A DNA stretch of 64,000 bases from Koleobacter methoxysyntrophicus. Lineage in GTDB: Bacteria; Bacillota; Thermosediminibacteria; Koleobacterales; Koleobacteraceae. Every line of letters begins with the position of its first letter. The stretch's first letter is position 1. The position numbers were made by a program, and so were the translations under genes. The stretch is from the NCBI RefSeq assembly GCF_017301615.1, contig NZ_CP059066.1:1657001-1721000 (forward strand), read 5' to 3'. Below are positions 24,766 to 33,075 of this stretch, piece by piece. Below the pieces are notes generated by a model. The model had not been told where the DNA came from and ran no database searches. It saw only the letters and a program-made list of their open reading frames with translations.

Positions 24766-25779
24766 ATGTCTGAAATTCTGGTTCATATAACGAGGGGCAA
24801 TGTAGTGGAATCTGTTCACAGAGGGCATATAGCTGTAGCGGATACTGAGGGAAAGGTACTGTATTATGCGGGTAATCCGGATATTGTAACATATTTCAGG
24901 TCCGCTGCAAAACCCATTCAAGCCCTTGCCGTTGTGGAGAGCGGTGCATATGATGCTTTTGGATTAACCCTTAAGGAACTGGCGGTCATATGCGGTTCTC
25001 ACAGCGGAGAGAAGGAACATACTGCTGTGGTTATGAGCATACTCGAGAAAATCGGCCTTGAGGAAGGGGTCCTGGAATGTGGGATACACGACCCCCTGTA
25101 CAGACCTGAAGCCCTTGAAATATACCGGTGCGGGCGAAAGCCAACCTTTTTACACTGCAACTGCTCGGGAAAACACTCGGGGATGCTGGCTGTAGCGGTA
25201 AAGGAAGGTTATCCCGTAAATGGGTACAGAGATATAACTCACCCTGTCCAGCAGAAAATGCTTGAAATAATTGCGGAAGTGGCAGAAATTGATAGAAAGG
25301 ATATACAAATAGGAATTGACGGGTGCGGGGTTCCCGTATTCGGCCTTCCCCTTTTTAAAATGGCCCTGGCCTATGCTAAACTGTCAAACCCGGAAAGGCT
25401 TGACGAAAGGCGAAAAAGGGCGATAAATATGGTAAAGGAAGCTGTGATAAATAATCCCTATATGGTAGCGGGTACCGGAAGGATATGCACGGAGCTTATA
25501 ATCCATACCGGAGGCAGGGTTATAGCCAAATCCGGTGCAGAAGGGGTTTACTGTGTTGGGCTTCTTGATAAAGGCATTGGGATTGCCTTAAAAATAGAGG
25601 ATGGAAGCAGCAGGGCTATTTGGCCATCCGTAATCCATATTTTAAACCAATTGGGGGCTTTAAGTGAAGAGGAATTAAAGGCCTTTAAGAAATACTATCC
25701 GTCCGCCGTCAAAAACAACCACGGTGAAATAGTAGGAGAGGTCAGACCCGTTTTCAAACTGAGGAAGGGAGATAGTTAA
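24766..25779 (+). CDS. Asparaginase (PF06089 asparaginase II family)
   Basis: A 337-residue protein of the Rhizobium-type asparaginase II family, not related to AnsA/AnsB. Typical motifs: RSAAKPIQALAVVESGA, CGSHSGE, HCNCSGKHSGML and GIDGCGVPVFGLPL. Members hydrolyse asparagine to aspartate and ammonia. It follows the desulfhydrase-like gene on the same strand and precedes the selenoprotein gene by 64 bp, so the three may be co-transcribed. Start ATG has GGAGG upstream. Confidence 0.85.
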   Translation: MSEILVHITRGNVVESVHRGHIAVADTEGKVLYYAGNPDIVTYFRSAAKPIQALAVVESGAYDAFGLTLKELAVICGSHSGEKEHTAVVMSILEKIGLEEGVLECGIHDPLYRPEALEIYRCGRKPTFLHCNCSGKHSGMLAVAVKEGYPVNGYRDITHPVQQKMLEIIAEVAEIDRKDIQIGIDGCGVPVFGLPLFKMALAYAKLSNPERLDERRKRAINMVKEAVINNPYMVAGTGRICTELIIHTGGRVIAKSGAEGVYCVGLLDKGIGIALKIEDGSSRAIWPSVIHILNQLGALSEEELKAFKKYYPSAVKNNHGEIVGEVRPVFKLRKGDS

Positions 25780-25843
25780 AAACAGAGTGTATGTGTGCAG
25801 AAGTATAGATGATTTTATAACAAATAGAGGGAGGAAATTACTT

Positions 25844-26131
25844 ATGAAGGCGAAGATAGATTCACAATGGCTCCTTAATTATATAAAGGACCATGGCGGG
25901 ATTATAAACATCGCTACCCGTATAACTATAAGAGGGTGATGAACGGCTTTTTATGCCCCGTCTGGTCAGATGGGTAAGCCGGAAAATCAGGAGGATTTTG
26001 AGGTGTTTGAAGTAGATGGGATTTCCGTTTATATAGAAAAAGGATTATTAGAAAAAGATGGAGAACGAGTAAAGGACCTGCAGTTTTATTTAGAAGGATA
26101 CGGCAGATACAGGATATTTTTCCTTAATTAA
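25844..26131 (+). CDS. CC/Se motif family selenoprotein with Sec-Sec (TGA-TGA)
   Basis: The frame opened by ATG 25844 (GAGGGAGGAA upstream) runs in one phase to TAA 26129-26131 if two adjacent in-frame TGA codons (25937-25939 and 25940-25942) are read as selenocysteine, giving 95 residues: ...ATRITIRG-Sec-Sec-TAFYAPSG.... The downstream part keeps protein-like sequence in the same frame (FEVFEVDGISVYIEKGLLEK). The layout (short N-terminal KIDSQWLLNYIKDHGG, a CC/UU pair after a Gly, then VDGIxVYIxK) fits the small CC/Se motif family, where other members have Cys-Cys. A bacterial-type SECIS hairpin starts two bases after the second TGA. Function is unknown; a redox role for the vicinal pair is inferred. 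Ordinary gene calling would stop at codon 31 or skip the gene. Confidence 0.85.
25944..25981 (+). promoter_or_regulatory. Bacterial SECIS element
   Basis: Directly after the TGA pair: CGGCTT pairs with AAGCCG (outer stem), then CCCGTCT pairs with AGATGGG (one G-U), closed by a GGTC loop. The apical stem-loop TCT-GGTC-AGA resembles the SelB-binding loop of E. coli fdhF (CAGGUCUG). Position and loop sequence both support selenocysteine insertion. Confidence 0.82.
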
Positions 26132-26142
26132 CAAATTAACGA

Positions 26143-26174
26143 AAAGGAGCCCTTTTTTTAACCGGGGCTCCTTT
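26143..26174. terminator. Intrinsic terminator between convergent genes
   Basis: AAAGGAGCCC and GGGCTCCTTT form a 10-bp stem; the loop contains a T run. It sits 11 bases after the selenoprotein stop and before the convergent gene ending at 26207. Confidence 0.7.
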
Positions 26175-26206
26175 GAAACTTCCGCCTTTTTTCATTAAGG
26201 GTTATT

Positions 26207-26728
26207 TTACTTCTTTTCTGCTACGTTTTCATAAAGAGGGCATTTATAGGCATCATCCCCCATAAGGATTATTTCTGCCACGATCCTGGCTGTTTTTTCA
26301 ACGATCCCGGCACATTTCCTTGAACGCTCTTCACTGAAGAAATCGTCGAATTCCCCAACCAGCTCCCGGCAGTTAGTTGAACCGAATTCCTTTTTAAAAT
26401 AATAGGGGATCTGGTTAAAAACCCTGTAAATTCCGGGATTGCTTCTTAATTCAACTATTCCCGATGAATTTATGCTTTTTTCAGTGGAAATCCTTCCGAA
26501 TTTCATCCCTGCTGCCATTACTGCACCTATTAGTGCACCGCAGTTGTTCCCGCTGGACCCTATTCCTCCTCCGAATCCCGTAGCCATTGCGGAAACTTCA
26601 GGAGGGAAATTTTCTACCAGGCCTGACATGAGAACGGCTTTAAGAACACTTTCGGCACAGTTATGTTTAGCTCTGTGATATTCCCTGGCAAGGGATACGA
26701 CCCTTTCAACTGCCTTTTCCTTATCCAT
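26207..26728 (-). CDS. C_GCAxxG_C_C family protein
   Basis: A 173-residue cysteine-motif protein. Cysteines occur in the family spacing: HNCAESVL, then GNNCGALIGAVMAAG (the GCAxxG-type core), TNCRELVG and RKCAGIVEKTA. The family often has a redox or electron-transfer partner and is sometimes fused to membrane or flavin domains; its biochemical role is not known. It faces the selenoprotein gene across a shared terminator. Start ATG 26728 has GGGGG upstream. No signal peptide is visible. Confidence 0.8.
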   Translation of the reverse strand: MDKEKAVERVVSLAREYHRAKHNCAESVLKAVLMSGLVENFPPEVSAMATGFGGGIGSSGNNCGALIGAVMAAGMKFGRISTEKSINSSGIVELRSNPGIYRVFNQIPYYFKKEFGSTNCRELVGEFDDFFSEERSRKCAGIVEKTARIVAEIILMGDDAYKCPLYENVAEKK

Positions 26729-26941
26729 GGAAAACCCCCTTTATCCACCATCTAAATTTACTTTGCAACATCCATCAAAAATATATTCTCTTAAAGTTTA
26801 TATATTCCTCTTTTTTATTTGCAAATATGACTATCCCCTTAGCTCAAGGAGAATTATAAAATGGCATCCCTCCGCTTGCCGTTCACTCCGCTTAGCTCTG
26901 CTCACTCTGGAATTTGGCTCTTCGCCATCCCCTATACCCGT

Positions 26942-28321
26942 TTACATAAGGAATACAACCCCTATAAAGGTTGAAACAGCAAGCCCTACTATTACGGGGA
27001 TAAAGTTCTTCCTTACCAGGTCCAGCACCGGGACACCAACAATACCCGCTACCGCTACAAGGGAACACCATGCAACCAGGGTGCCGCCCCCTGCCCATAT
27101 AGCTCCCATCTGACCGATAGAACCTAAGGTTGCAGCTACGGAGGGAGACCCGGCTGCCATTGCCCCCGCCAGGGTCCCGACCAGGGGGAGACCCGAGAAC
27201 CCCGAACCGTCCAGACCGGTTATCGCACCGAGGACCAGCATTCCATAACCGGCCAGGAGACCGGTTGCAGGTATGACCTCAGAGATCATCCTGCCTATAT
27301 CAAAAAGAAAGCCGGGGGCTCCTTCCCCCAGTACACCTACAGCGGATTCGGGGTTGCCGATAAAAAAGAATCCGGCTATAGGGATAATGGGGCCCATTAC
27401 CCTGAATGCAAATACCAGGCCGTCAGCCAGGTAATCGCCGATAAAATCCAGGCCTGCCTTCCCCTTTACTGCAAGAGAGGATATTGCCATTATCAAAAAA
27501 GCCGTGCCGCCCAGCAGGGCTGAGGCCTCTCCGCCCTTTATATTAAAGGCAAAAAGGGAGAATATGACACCAAGCATGGAGAAAGCCAATAAGTACACAA
27601 GTAAAGGGGCTATTTCCGGCTTTTCAAAATCTCCTTCTTCGTTTCCCCTTGCAGTTTGGGCGGCAGCTATTTCCCTTTTTTCTTTCTGGAATTTTACAAT
27701 TTCTTTTGAATTGAGTAAATAACCCAGGGTTATAGCCGTTATTCCGGTAATAGCAGTAAGGATACCGCCCCTGAGGGTCACCATCTCAACGGGTATACCG
27801 GCAGCACTCGCTGTAAGCCCCGGAGCCCCCTGGATTATAACATCTCCTGCAAGGGCCAGACCCTGACCTGAAAAGGCGAGAGCCATTGCTCCCAGCATAG
27901 GTGGGAGGCCGGCCTTAACGGCTGCGGGGACCAGCAGGGCACCTATTAGAGGAACGGCAGGTGTGGGCCAGAAAAACAGTGAAATGATAAGGGTTGAAAG
28001 GCACAGCACGATGTAGCTGACCAGGGGGGATACCATAAACCGGGTTAGTGGGGCAACCAGAATTTTGTCTGCTCCCGTGACACTTATGGACCTCAGCATG
28101 GCAACCATAAGGCTGATTATGAGGAATATGCTGAACAGGTCCTTTGCCGCTACAAGGCTTGCATTAAATACCGTTTGAATACCTCCGATAAAACTCCCCA
28201 GGAATACCCATCCTATTAAAAAGGTGAAAATAATGCATGGGATAATAACATTCCTCCTCAATACCATAGTAATAACAACGCTGATTACACCCAGCACATA
28301 AAGCCAGTGGGAAAGGGTCAT
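26942..28321 (-). CDS. Polytopic membrane transporter of unknown substrate
   Basis: A 459-residue integral membrane protein with about 11-12 hydrophobic helices, grouped as two halves separated by a charged cytoplasmic loop near residue 210-230 (FQKEKREIAAAQ). The start ATG 28321 follows AAAGGAGGAG, so an earlier in-frame ATG is not used. Features such as FWPTPAVPLIGALLVPAA and GLDGSGFSGLPLVGTLAGA look like the re-entrant loops of ion-transporter-superfamily secondary carriers (citrate/anion or Na+/H+ antiporter type). I cannot name a substrate. It is divergently arranged with the DUF362 protein gene. Confidence 0.75.
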   Translation of the reverse strand: MTLSHWLYVLGVISVVITMVLRRNVIIPCIIFTFLIGWVFLGSFIGGIQTVFNASLVAAKDLFSIFLIISLMVAMLRSISVTGADKILVAPLTRFMVSPLVSYIVLCLSTLIISLFFWPTPAVPLIGALLVPAAVKAGLPPMLGAMALAFSGQGLALAGDVIIQGAPGLTASAAGIPVEMVTLRGGILTAITGITAITLGYLLNSKEIVKFQKEKREIAAAQTARGNEEGDFEKPEIAPLLVYLLAFSMLGVIFSLFAFNIKGGEASALLGGTAFLIMAISSLAVKGKAGLDFIGDYLADGLVFAFRVMGPIIPIAGFFFIGNPESAVGVLGEGAPGFLFDIGRMISEVIPATGLLAGYGMLVLGAITGLDGSGFSGLPLVGTLAGAMAAGSPSVAATLGSIGQMGAIWAGGGTLVAWCSLVAVAGIVGVPVLDLVRKNFIPVIVGLAVSTFIGVVFLM

Positions 28322-28452
28322 TATAACTCCTCCTTTGAACGATAATTTTTTTGAAACAGTTCTTATCAAATAGTATGTGAATGATGAAGGAATTTTATTT
28401 ATAATAACGAAATAATAGGGGGTAGGAATTGGCAGAGAAGGGGTTGATGATA

Positions 28453-29604
28453 TTGAGCCTGGTTAGTATAGTGAGATGTAAAGAATATAGGGAAGAAGCT
28501 GTAGAGAAGGCCGTAAGGGACGCCTTGAAATTAACAGGCGGTATTGATGACCTCCTTAAAAAAGGAACCGATGTCCTCCTTAAACCAAATGTTTTAAGTG
28601 CAAAACCCCCCGAAAGGGCGGTAACCACCCATCCCGTTTTTGTTAAGGCTGTAGTTAAAATCTTTAGTGAAAAGGGATTCAGGGTTATGGTCGGAGACAG
28701 CTCGGGCGGGGCTATCGCAGGGGTTTCCCAGACAGAGAAAGCCCTCAAGGTTTCGGGGATATATGATGCCGTTTTAGAAGCAGGAGGGGAAGTAATCAAT
28801 TTTGACAAAACGGGGACACTGCCCGTTAACATAAATGGGACTACATACCACATATCAAAGCCCGTGGTAGAAGCCCCGATAGTGGTGAGCCTCCCCAAAT
28901 TCAAGACCCACAGCGCTACCCTCTATACAGGGGCTGTAAAAAACATGTACGGCTGTATCCCGGGGCTTAAAAAGGCTCATTACCACAGGGTTTTCCCTAA
29001 CCCCAATGCCTTTTCAGCTGCACTTGGGGATATATTCCAGGCCTGCAGGGTTGACCTGGCCGTAATGGACGGGGTAATCGGTATGGAAGGCAACGGCCCT
29101 GCTGCAGGGAATCCAAGAAGGGTTGGAATAGTTATGGCATCCAGGGACAGCGTTGCCCTGGATACGGTAGCCTCATACATAATGGGTTTCAATCCTGCGA
29201 AAATACCCCATATTGCGGAATGCAGCAAAAGGGGCCTGGGGGTAGGGAGGCTTAATGAAATCACGGTTATAGGGGAAAAGCCTGAAAACGTAAGGCCTGA
29301 AAATTTCCAGCTGCCTTCAAATGAGCTGCTTACCAGGCTGCCCTCTTTTTTAGGAAGGAGGGTTCTCAGGCTGCTTGTGGCAAGACCCAGGGTAAACCCC
29401 AGAGAATGCACGGGCTGCCGGGTATGTGTAGATAATTGTCCCGTGAAGGTCATTCGCATGAAGCGGGGATATCCCGAAATAGATTACAGAGGATGCATAG
29501 AATGCCTTTGCTGTCACGAACTGTGCCCTAAAGGGGCTGTTGAATTAAAATACGACAATCCGGTTTTAGACTTTCTTATGAGATTCAAGAGAAAAAGCAG
29601 ATGA
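28453..29604 (+). CDS. DUF362 protein with C-terminal 2x[4Fe-4S] ferredoxin domain
   Basis: About 383 residues. The DUF362 domain covers about 1-300 (KVSIVRC-like start SLVSIVRCKEY, LLKPNVL, VGDSSGG, LPKFKTHSAT). A ferredoxin domain follows with CTGCRVCVDNCPVKVI and CIECLCCHELCPKGAVEL, so it should bind two [4Fe-4S] clusters. I favour TTG 28453, nine bases after AAGGGG; upstream in-frame starts lack a site. These proteins are common in anaerobes; their role is unknown, presumably electron transfer to an unidentified substrate. tex follows after 13 bp. Confidence 0.88.
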   Translation: MSLVSIVRCKEYREEAVEKAVRDALKLTGGIDDLLKKGTDVLLKPNVLSAKPPERAVTTHPVFVKAVVKIFSEKGFRVMVGDSSGGAIAGVSQTEKALKVSGIYDAVLEAGGEVINFDKTGTLPVNINGTTYHISKPVVEAPIVVSLPKFKTHSATLYTGAVKNMYGCIPGLKKAHYHRVFPNPNAFSAALGDIFQACRVDLAVMDGVIGMEGNGPAAGNPRRVGIVMASRDSVALDTVASYIMGFNPAKIPHIAECSKRGLGVGRLNEITVIGEKPENVRPENFQLPSNELLTRLPSFLGRRVLRLLVARPRVNPRECTGCRVCVDNCPVKVIRMKRGYPEIDYRGCIECLCCHELCPKGAVELKYDNPVLDFLMRFKRKSR

Positions 29605-29617
29605 AAGGTGGGTGCAT

Positions 29618-31768
29618 ATGGACATAATAAAGAAGATAGCCGGTGAACTCAATCTAAAACCAAATCAGGTGGCCAATACTATTAAACTTCTCGATGACGG
29701 GAATACCGTTCCCTTTATAGCCAGATACAGAAAGGAAATGACGGGAGAGCTGGACGAAGGAGTTATAAGGGAAATTGAGTCGAGGACAGCTTACCTGAGA
29801 AACCTGGAAAACAGGAAACAGGAGGTTATCCGGTTGATTGATGAACAGGGGAAATTAACCCCTGAACTGGTCGAAAAGATAAACGGGGCTGAGGTCCTTC
29901 AGGAGGTTGAGGACCTATACAGGCCGTACAAACCCAAGAGGAGGACCAGGGCTACCATTGCAAAGGAAAAGGGCCTTGAACCCTTAGCCGAAACCCTCTT
30001 AGCCCAGGATGTAATGGAAGGGGATATAACCCAACTGGCCGTGCCTTTTGTGGATGAGGAAAAGGGGGTAGCTTCCCCGGAGGAAGCCCTTCAGGGTGCT
30101 GTGGATATAATCGCTGAATGGGTTTCGGACAATGCTGAGTTCAGGAAGGTTATCAGGGATTTAACCATTAATGAGGGGATATTGATTTCAAAAGGAGAAC
30201 AGGGTACAAAATCCGAATATGAAATGTATTATGATTATAAGGAGAGGGTTAAAACTATACCACCCTACAGGGTCCTGGCAGTCAACAGAGGGGAGAGGGA
30301 AGGTTTTTTGTCTGTTAAAATAGAAGCCCCGGATGAAAAAATCCTGACTTACCTAAATTCAGAAGTAGTTAAACGGGAGGAATCCATTACTGCCCCGCTG
30401 GTATTCCGGGCGGTAGAAGATGCATACAAGCGGCTGATAGCCCCTTCAATAGAGAGAGAGGTCAGGAACGAGCTGACTTCTACAGCTGAAGACCATGCGA
30501 TTAAGGTTTTTTCCGAGAACCTGAGCCACCTCCTGCTCCAGGCCCCCATCAAGGGGAGGGTGGTTTTAGGGATAGACCCGGCCTACAGAACGGGGTGCAA
30601 AATAGCCGTTGTAGATGAGACGGGCAAACTGCTGGAAACGGGGGTTATATACCCTACACCACCCCAGAATGAAATAGAAAAATCAAAAGAGGTAATTCTG
30701 GACCTGGTCAGGAAACACGGTGTTTCACTTATTTCGATAGGGAACGGTACGGCATCACGGGAAACAGAGTTGTTTGTCGCCCAATTGATAAGGGAGTCCG
30801 GCCAGAACATCCATTATATAGTAGTTAGTGAAGCCGGTGCTTCCGTTTATTCTGCTTCAAAAGTGGCAAGGGAAGAATTCCCCGACCTGGATGTATCGGT
30901 AAGAGGAGCAATATCCATAGCAAGAAGGGTTCAGGACCCGCTGGCCGAGCTTGTTAAAATTGAACCTAAATCTATCGGTGTAGGCCAGTATCAGCATGAT
31001 GTAAATCAGAAGAAGCTGGGAGAGTCCCTGGCAGCAGTGGTGGAATCATGTGTTAACAGTGTTGGGGTTGACCTTAATACTGCCTCCTTTTCACTTTTGA
31101 AGTATGTGGCCGGGGTCTCTTCAAGGGTGGCAAAAAATATCGTCAATTACAGAAACGAGAAAGGGGCATTTAAGAGACGGGAAGAACTGAAACAGGTGCC
31201 CCACCTGGGGGAACAGACCTTTATACAGTGTGCCGGGTTTCTGAGAATACCCGGAGCGGAAAATCCCCTTGATAATACACCCGTCCACCCTGAATCATAT
31301 TCCCTGGCAGAAGGAATTTTAAGGGAGACCGGCTTTGCTCTGGACGATTTAAAAGACGGCCGGTGGACAAAAGTAAAAGAAGCCCTTAAGGATATAGATG
31401 TAGAGGATATAGCCGAAAGACTCGGCGGCGGCATTCCTACAATAAGGGATATTATAGAGGCTCTGATGAAACCGGGGAGGGACCCCAGGGAGGATATGCC
31501 CCAACCCATTTTCAAAAAAGATGTATTGAAGATGGAAGACCTGAAACCGGATATGGTTCTTACGGGAACGGTGAGGAATGTGGTGGATTTCGGTGCATTC
31601 GTCGATATAGGTGTCGGCCAGGACGGTTTGGTTCATATATCCGAGTTATCAGACAAATTTGTTAAGCGTCCCATGGATGTGGTTGCTGTAGGAGACCTGG
31701 TCAGGGTTAGGGTCCTTAGCGTGGACGTGGAGCGGGAGAGGATTTCCCTTTCTATGAGGGGGGTATAG
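29618..31768 (+). CDS. tex: Tex family transcription/RNA-binding protein
   Basis: A 716-residue Tex protein. Order: N-terminal HTH-like region (LNLKPNQVANTIKLLDDGNTVPFIARYRKEMTG), YqgF/RNase H-like core (VVLGIDPAYRTGCKIAVVD), helix-hairpin-helix segments (VNSVGVDLNTAS, FLRIPGAENPLDNTPVHPE) and a C-terminal S1 domain (VLTGTVRNVVDFGAFVDIG). Tex is a conserved nucleic-acid-binding factor linked to transcription and stress tolerance. ATG 29618 is placed seven bases after GGTGGG. A DUF503 gene follows after 2 bp, so they are one operon. Confidence 0.95.
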   Translation: MDIIKKIAGELNLKPNQVANTIKLLDDGNTVPFIARYRKEMTGELDEGVIREIESRTAYLRNLENRKQEVIRLIDEQGKLTPELVEKINGAEVLQEVEDLYRPYKPKRRTRATIAKEKGLEPLAETLLAQDVMEGDITQLAVPFVDEEKGVASPEEALQGAVDIIAEWVSDNAEFRKVIRDLTINEGILISKGEQGTKSEYEMYYDYKERVKTIPPYRVLAVNRGEREGFLSVKIEAPDEKILTYLNSEVVKREESITAPLVFRAVEDAYKRLIAPSIEREVRNELTSTAEDHAIKVFSENLSHLLLQAPIKGRVVLGIDPAYRTGCKIAVVDETGKLLETGVIYPTPPQNEIEKSKEVILDLVRKHGVSLISIGNGTASRETELFVAQLIRESGQNIHYIVVSEAGASVYSASKVAREEFPDLDVSVRGAISIARRVQDPLAELVKIEPKSIGVGQYQHDVNQKKLGESLAAVVESCVNSVGVDLNTASFSLLKYVAGVSSRVAKNIVNYRNEKGAFKRREELKQVPHLGEQTFIQCAGFLRIPGAENPLDNTPVHPESYSLAEGILRETGFALDDLKDGRWTKVKEALKDIDVEDIAERLGGGIPTIRDIIEALMKPGRDPREDMPQPIFKKDVLKMEDLKPDMVLTGTVRNVVDFGAFVDIGVGQDGLVHISELSDKFVKRPMDVVAVGDLVRVRVLSVDVERERISLSMRGV

Positions 31769-31770
31769 AT

Positions 31771-32052
31771 GTGATAGTAGGAACAGCCACTATAGATCTG
31801 GTATTTTATGAACCTTCGTCTCTTAAAGATAAAAGGCAGATTATTAAAAGCCTGATAAACAGGATCAAAGGCAAATTCAATGTATCCATTGGTGAGATAG
31901 ATTTCCACGATAGCTGGAGGAATGCAAGGATAGGAGTAGCCTGTGTTTCAACGGGAACCTCCCATGCCAACAGTGTAATAACTTCAGTGATAAATTTCAT
32001 AGAGAAAGACGGGAGGGTTATCATACAGGATTACAGTATAGAGATATTTTAA
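31771..32052 (+). CDS. DUF503 (YlxP-like) protein
   Basis: A 93-residue single-domain protein with the family pattern VGTATIDLVFYEPSSLKDKR, the SLKDKRQI start of the first helix, and VSIGEIDFHDSWRNARIGVA. In Bacillota a homologue (YlxP) is encoded near infB/rbfA and is thought to bind RNA. Here it follows tex with only two bases between, with a GTG start. Confidence 0.88.
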   Translation: MIVGTATIDLVFYEPSSLKDKRQIIKSLINRIKGKFNVSIGEIDFHDSWRNARIGVACVSTGTSHANSVITSVINFIEKDGRVIIQDYSIEIF

Positions 32053-32197
32053 ATGCAAATTTATAATAAAAAAAGAAAAATTATACATTAGAGGAAAATA
32101 CATCCCTAATGTAGAATATATATTTACAGGTAAAATATGAAAAATCATAAGCAGATGAAGGTCTGCAGGACAAAAAAATAACGGGGAGGTATAAGTT

Positions 32198-33025
32198 GTG
32201 AATACCCAGGAGATTATGAACTTAGCTTTAGAAATGGCCGGCCTTGATGAGGTGCCGGAGGATTCCGGAATTCTGGTTGAAGGGGATAATATTAAAAAGG
32301 TAGCCTTTGGTGTTGACATGGAGGCCGCTGAAATCCTGATTGCCAGAGAGCTTGGGGTAGATCTCGTCATTACCCACCATCCTGCAGGGGGTAAACCTAT
32401 AATCAACCTCTACAGGGTAATGAAGTCCCAGATCGATAGGATGGTTGAAGCAGGGGTCCCCATAAACAAGGCTCAGAAAGCCCTTAAGGAACAGGTAGAT
32501 AAGATAGAACGAAGGCTTCACGTTTCAAATTATGATAGGGCGGTGTCGGCAGCACGTCTTCTGAAGATGCCCTTTATGAATATTCACACCCCGGCAGATA
32601 TTATTTCGGAAAGGACCGTCCAGAAGCACCTGGATGATGCACTTAAGGATAACCCTAAAGCAAAAATAAAGGATGTGCTGGATGCCCTTAACCAGATGGG
32701 GGAATACAGAAACACCGATGCTAAACCTGCCGTCAGAGTGGGGTCTGAAGATGACTATGCCGGAAGGGTTTTTGTTACCATGGCCGGGGGTACAGGCGGC
32801 GGCGAAAATGTTGCTAAGGCATATTTTGAGGCAGGGGTAGGAACCCTTGTAGTAATGCACATGCCGGAAGAGGTTATAAAGGCTGTTAAGGAGCAGAACA
32901 TAGGGAACGTAATTGTAGCGGGCCATATGGCCAGCGATTCCGTCGGGATAAACAGGCTCATAGGGGCCCTTGAGAAAAGAGGCCTGACCGTTTACAGGAT
33001 GAGCGGAGTGGTCGATCCGAAGTGA
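32198..33025 (+). CDS. Nif3-like dinuclear metal-centre protein
   Basis: A 275-residue NIF3/YqfO family protein. The metal-site motif VITHHP is present, with a second ligand region near VIVAGHMASD, and the expected length for the form without the PII-like insert. The molecular function of the family is uncertain (a metal-dependent hydrolase or metal chaperone has been proposed). Start GTG 32198 follows GGGGAGG. A weak hairpin lies in the gap before it (about 32083-32113). An amidohydrolase follows 50 bp downstream. Confidence 0.88.
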   Translation: MNTQEIMNLALEMAGLDEVPEDSGILVEGDNIKKVAFGVDMEAAEILIARELGVDLVITHHPAGGKPIINLYRVMKSQIDRMVEAGVPINKAQKALKEQVDKIERRLHVSNYDRAVSAARLLKMPFMNIHTPADIISERTVQKHLDDALKDNPKAKIKDVLDALNQMGEYRNTDAKPAVRVGSEDDYAGRVFVTMAGGTGGGENVAKAYFEAGVGTLVVMHMPEEVIKAVKEQNIGNVIVAGHMASDSVGINRLIGALEKRGLTVYRMSGVVDPK

Positions 33026-33075
33026 AATAATGTGATATTTATGTAGCTGCTATTAGTTGTGAAAGGAGGAAGGTT

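Noticed and set aside
26840-26940. Short repeat of AAGCGGAG units downstream of the transporter gene
   Set aside because: Only two imperfect units; no array, IS end or terminator can be supported.
28980-31636. Several minus-strand ORFs of 70-160 residues opposite DUF362 and tex
   Set aside because: Shadows of strongly conserved plus-strand genes.
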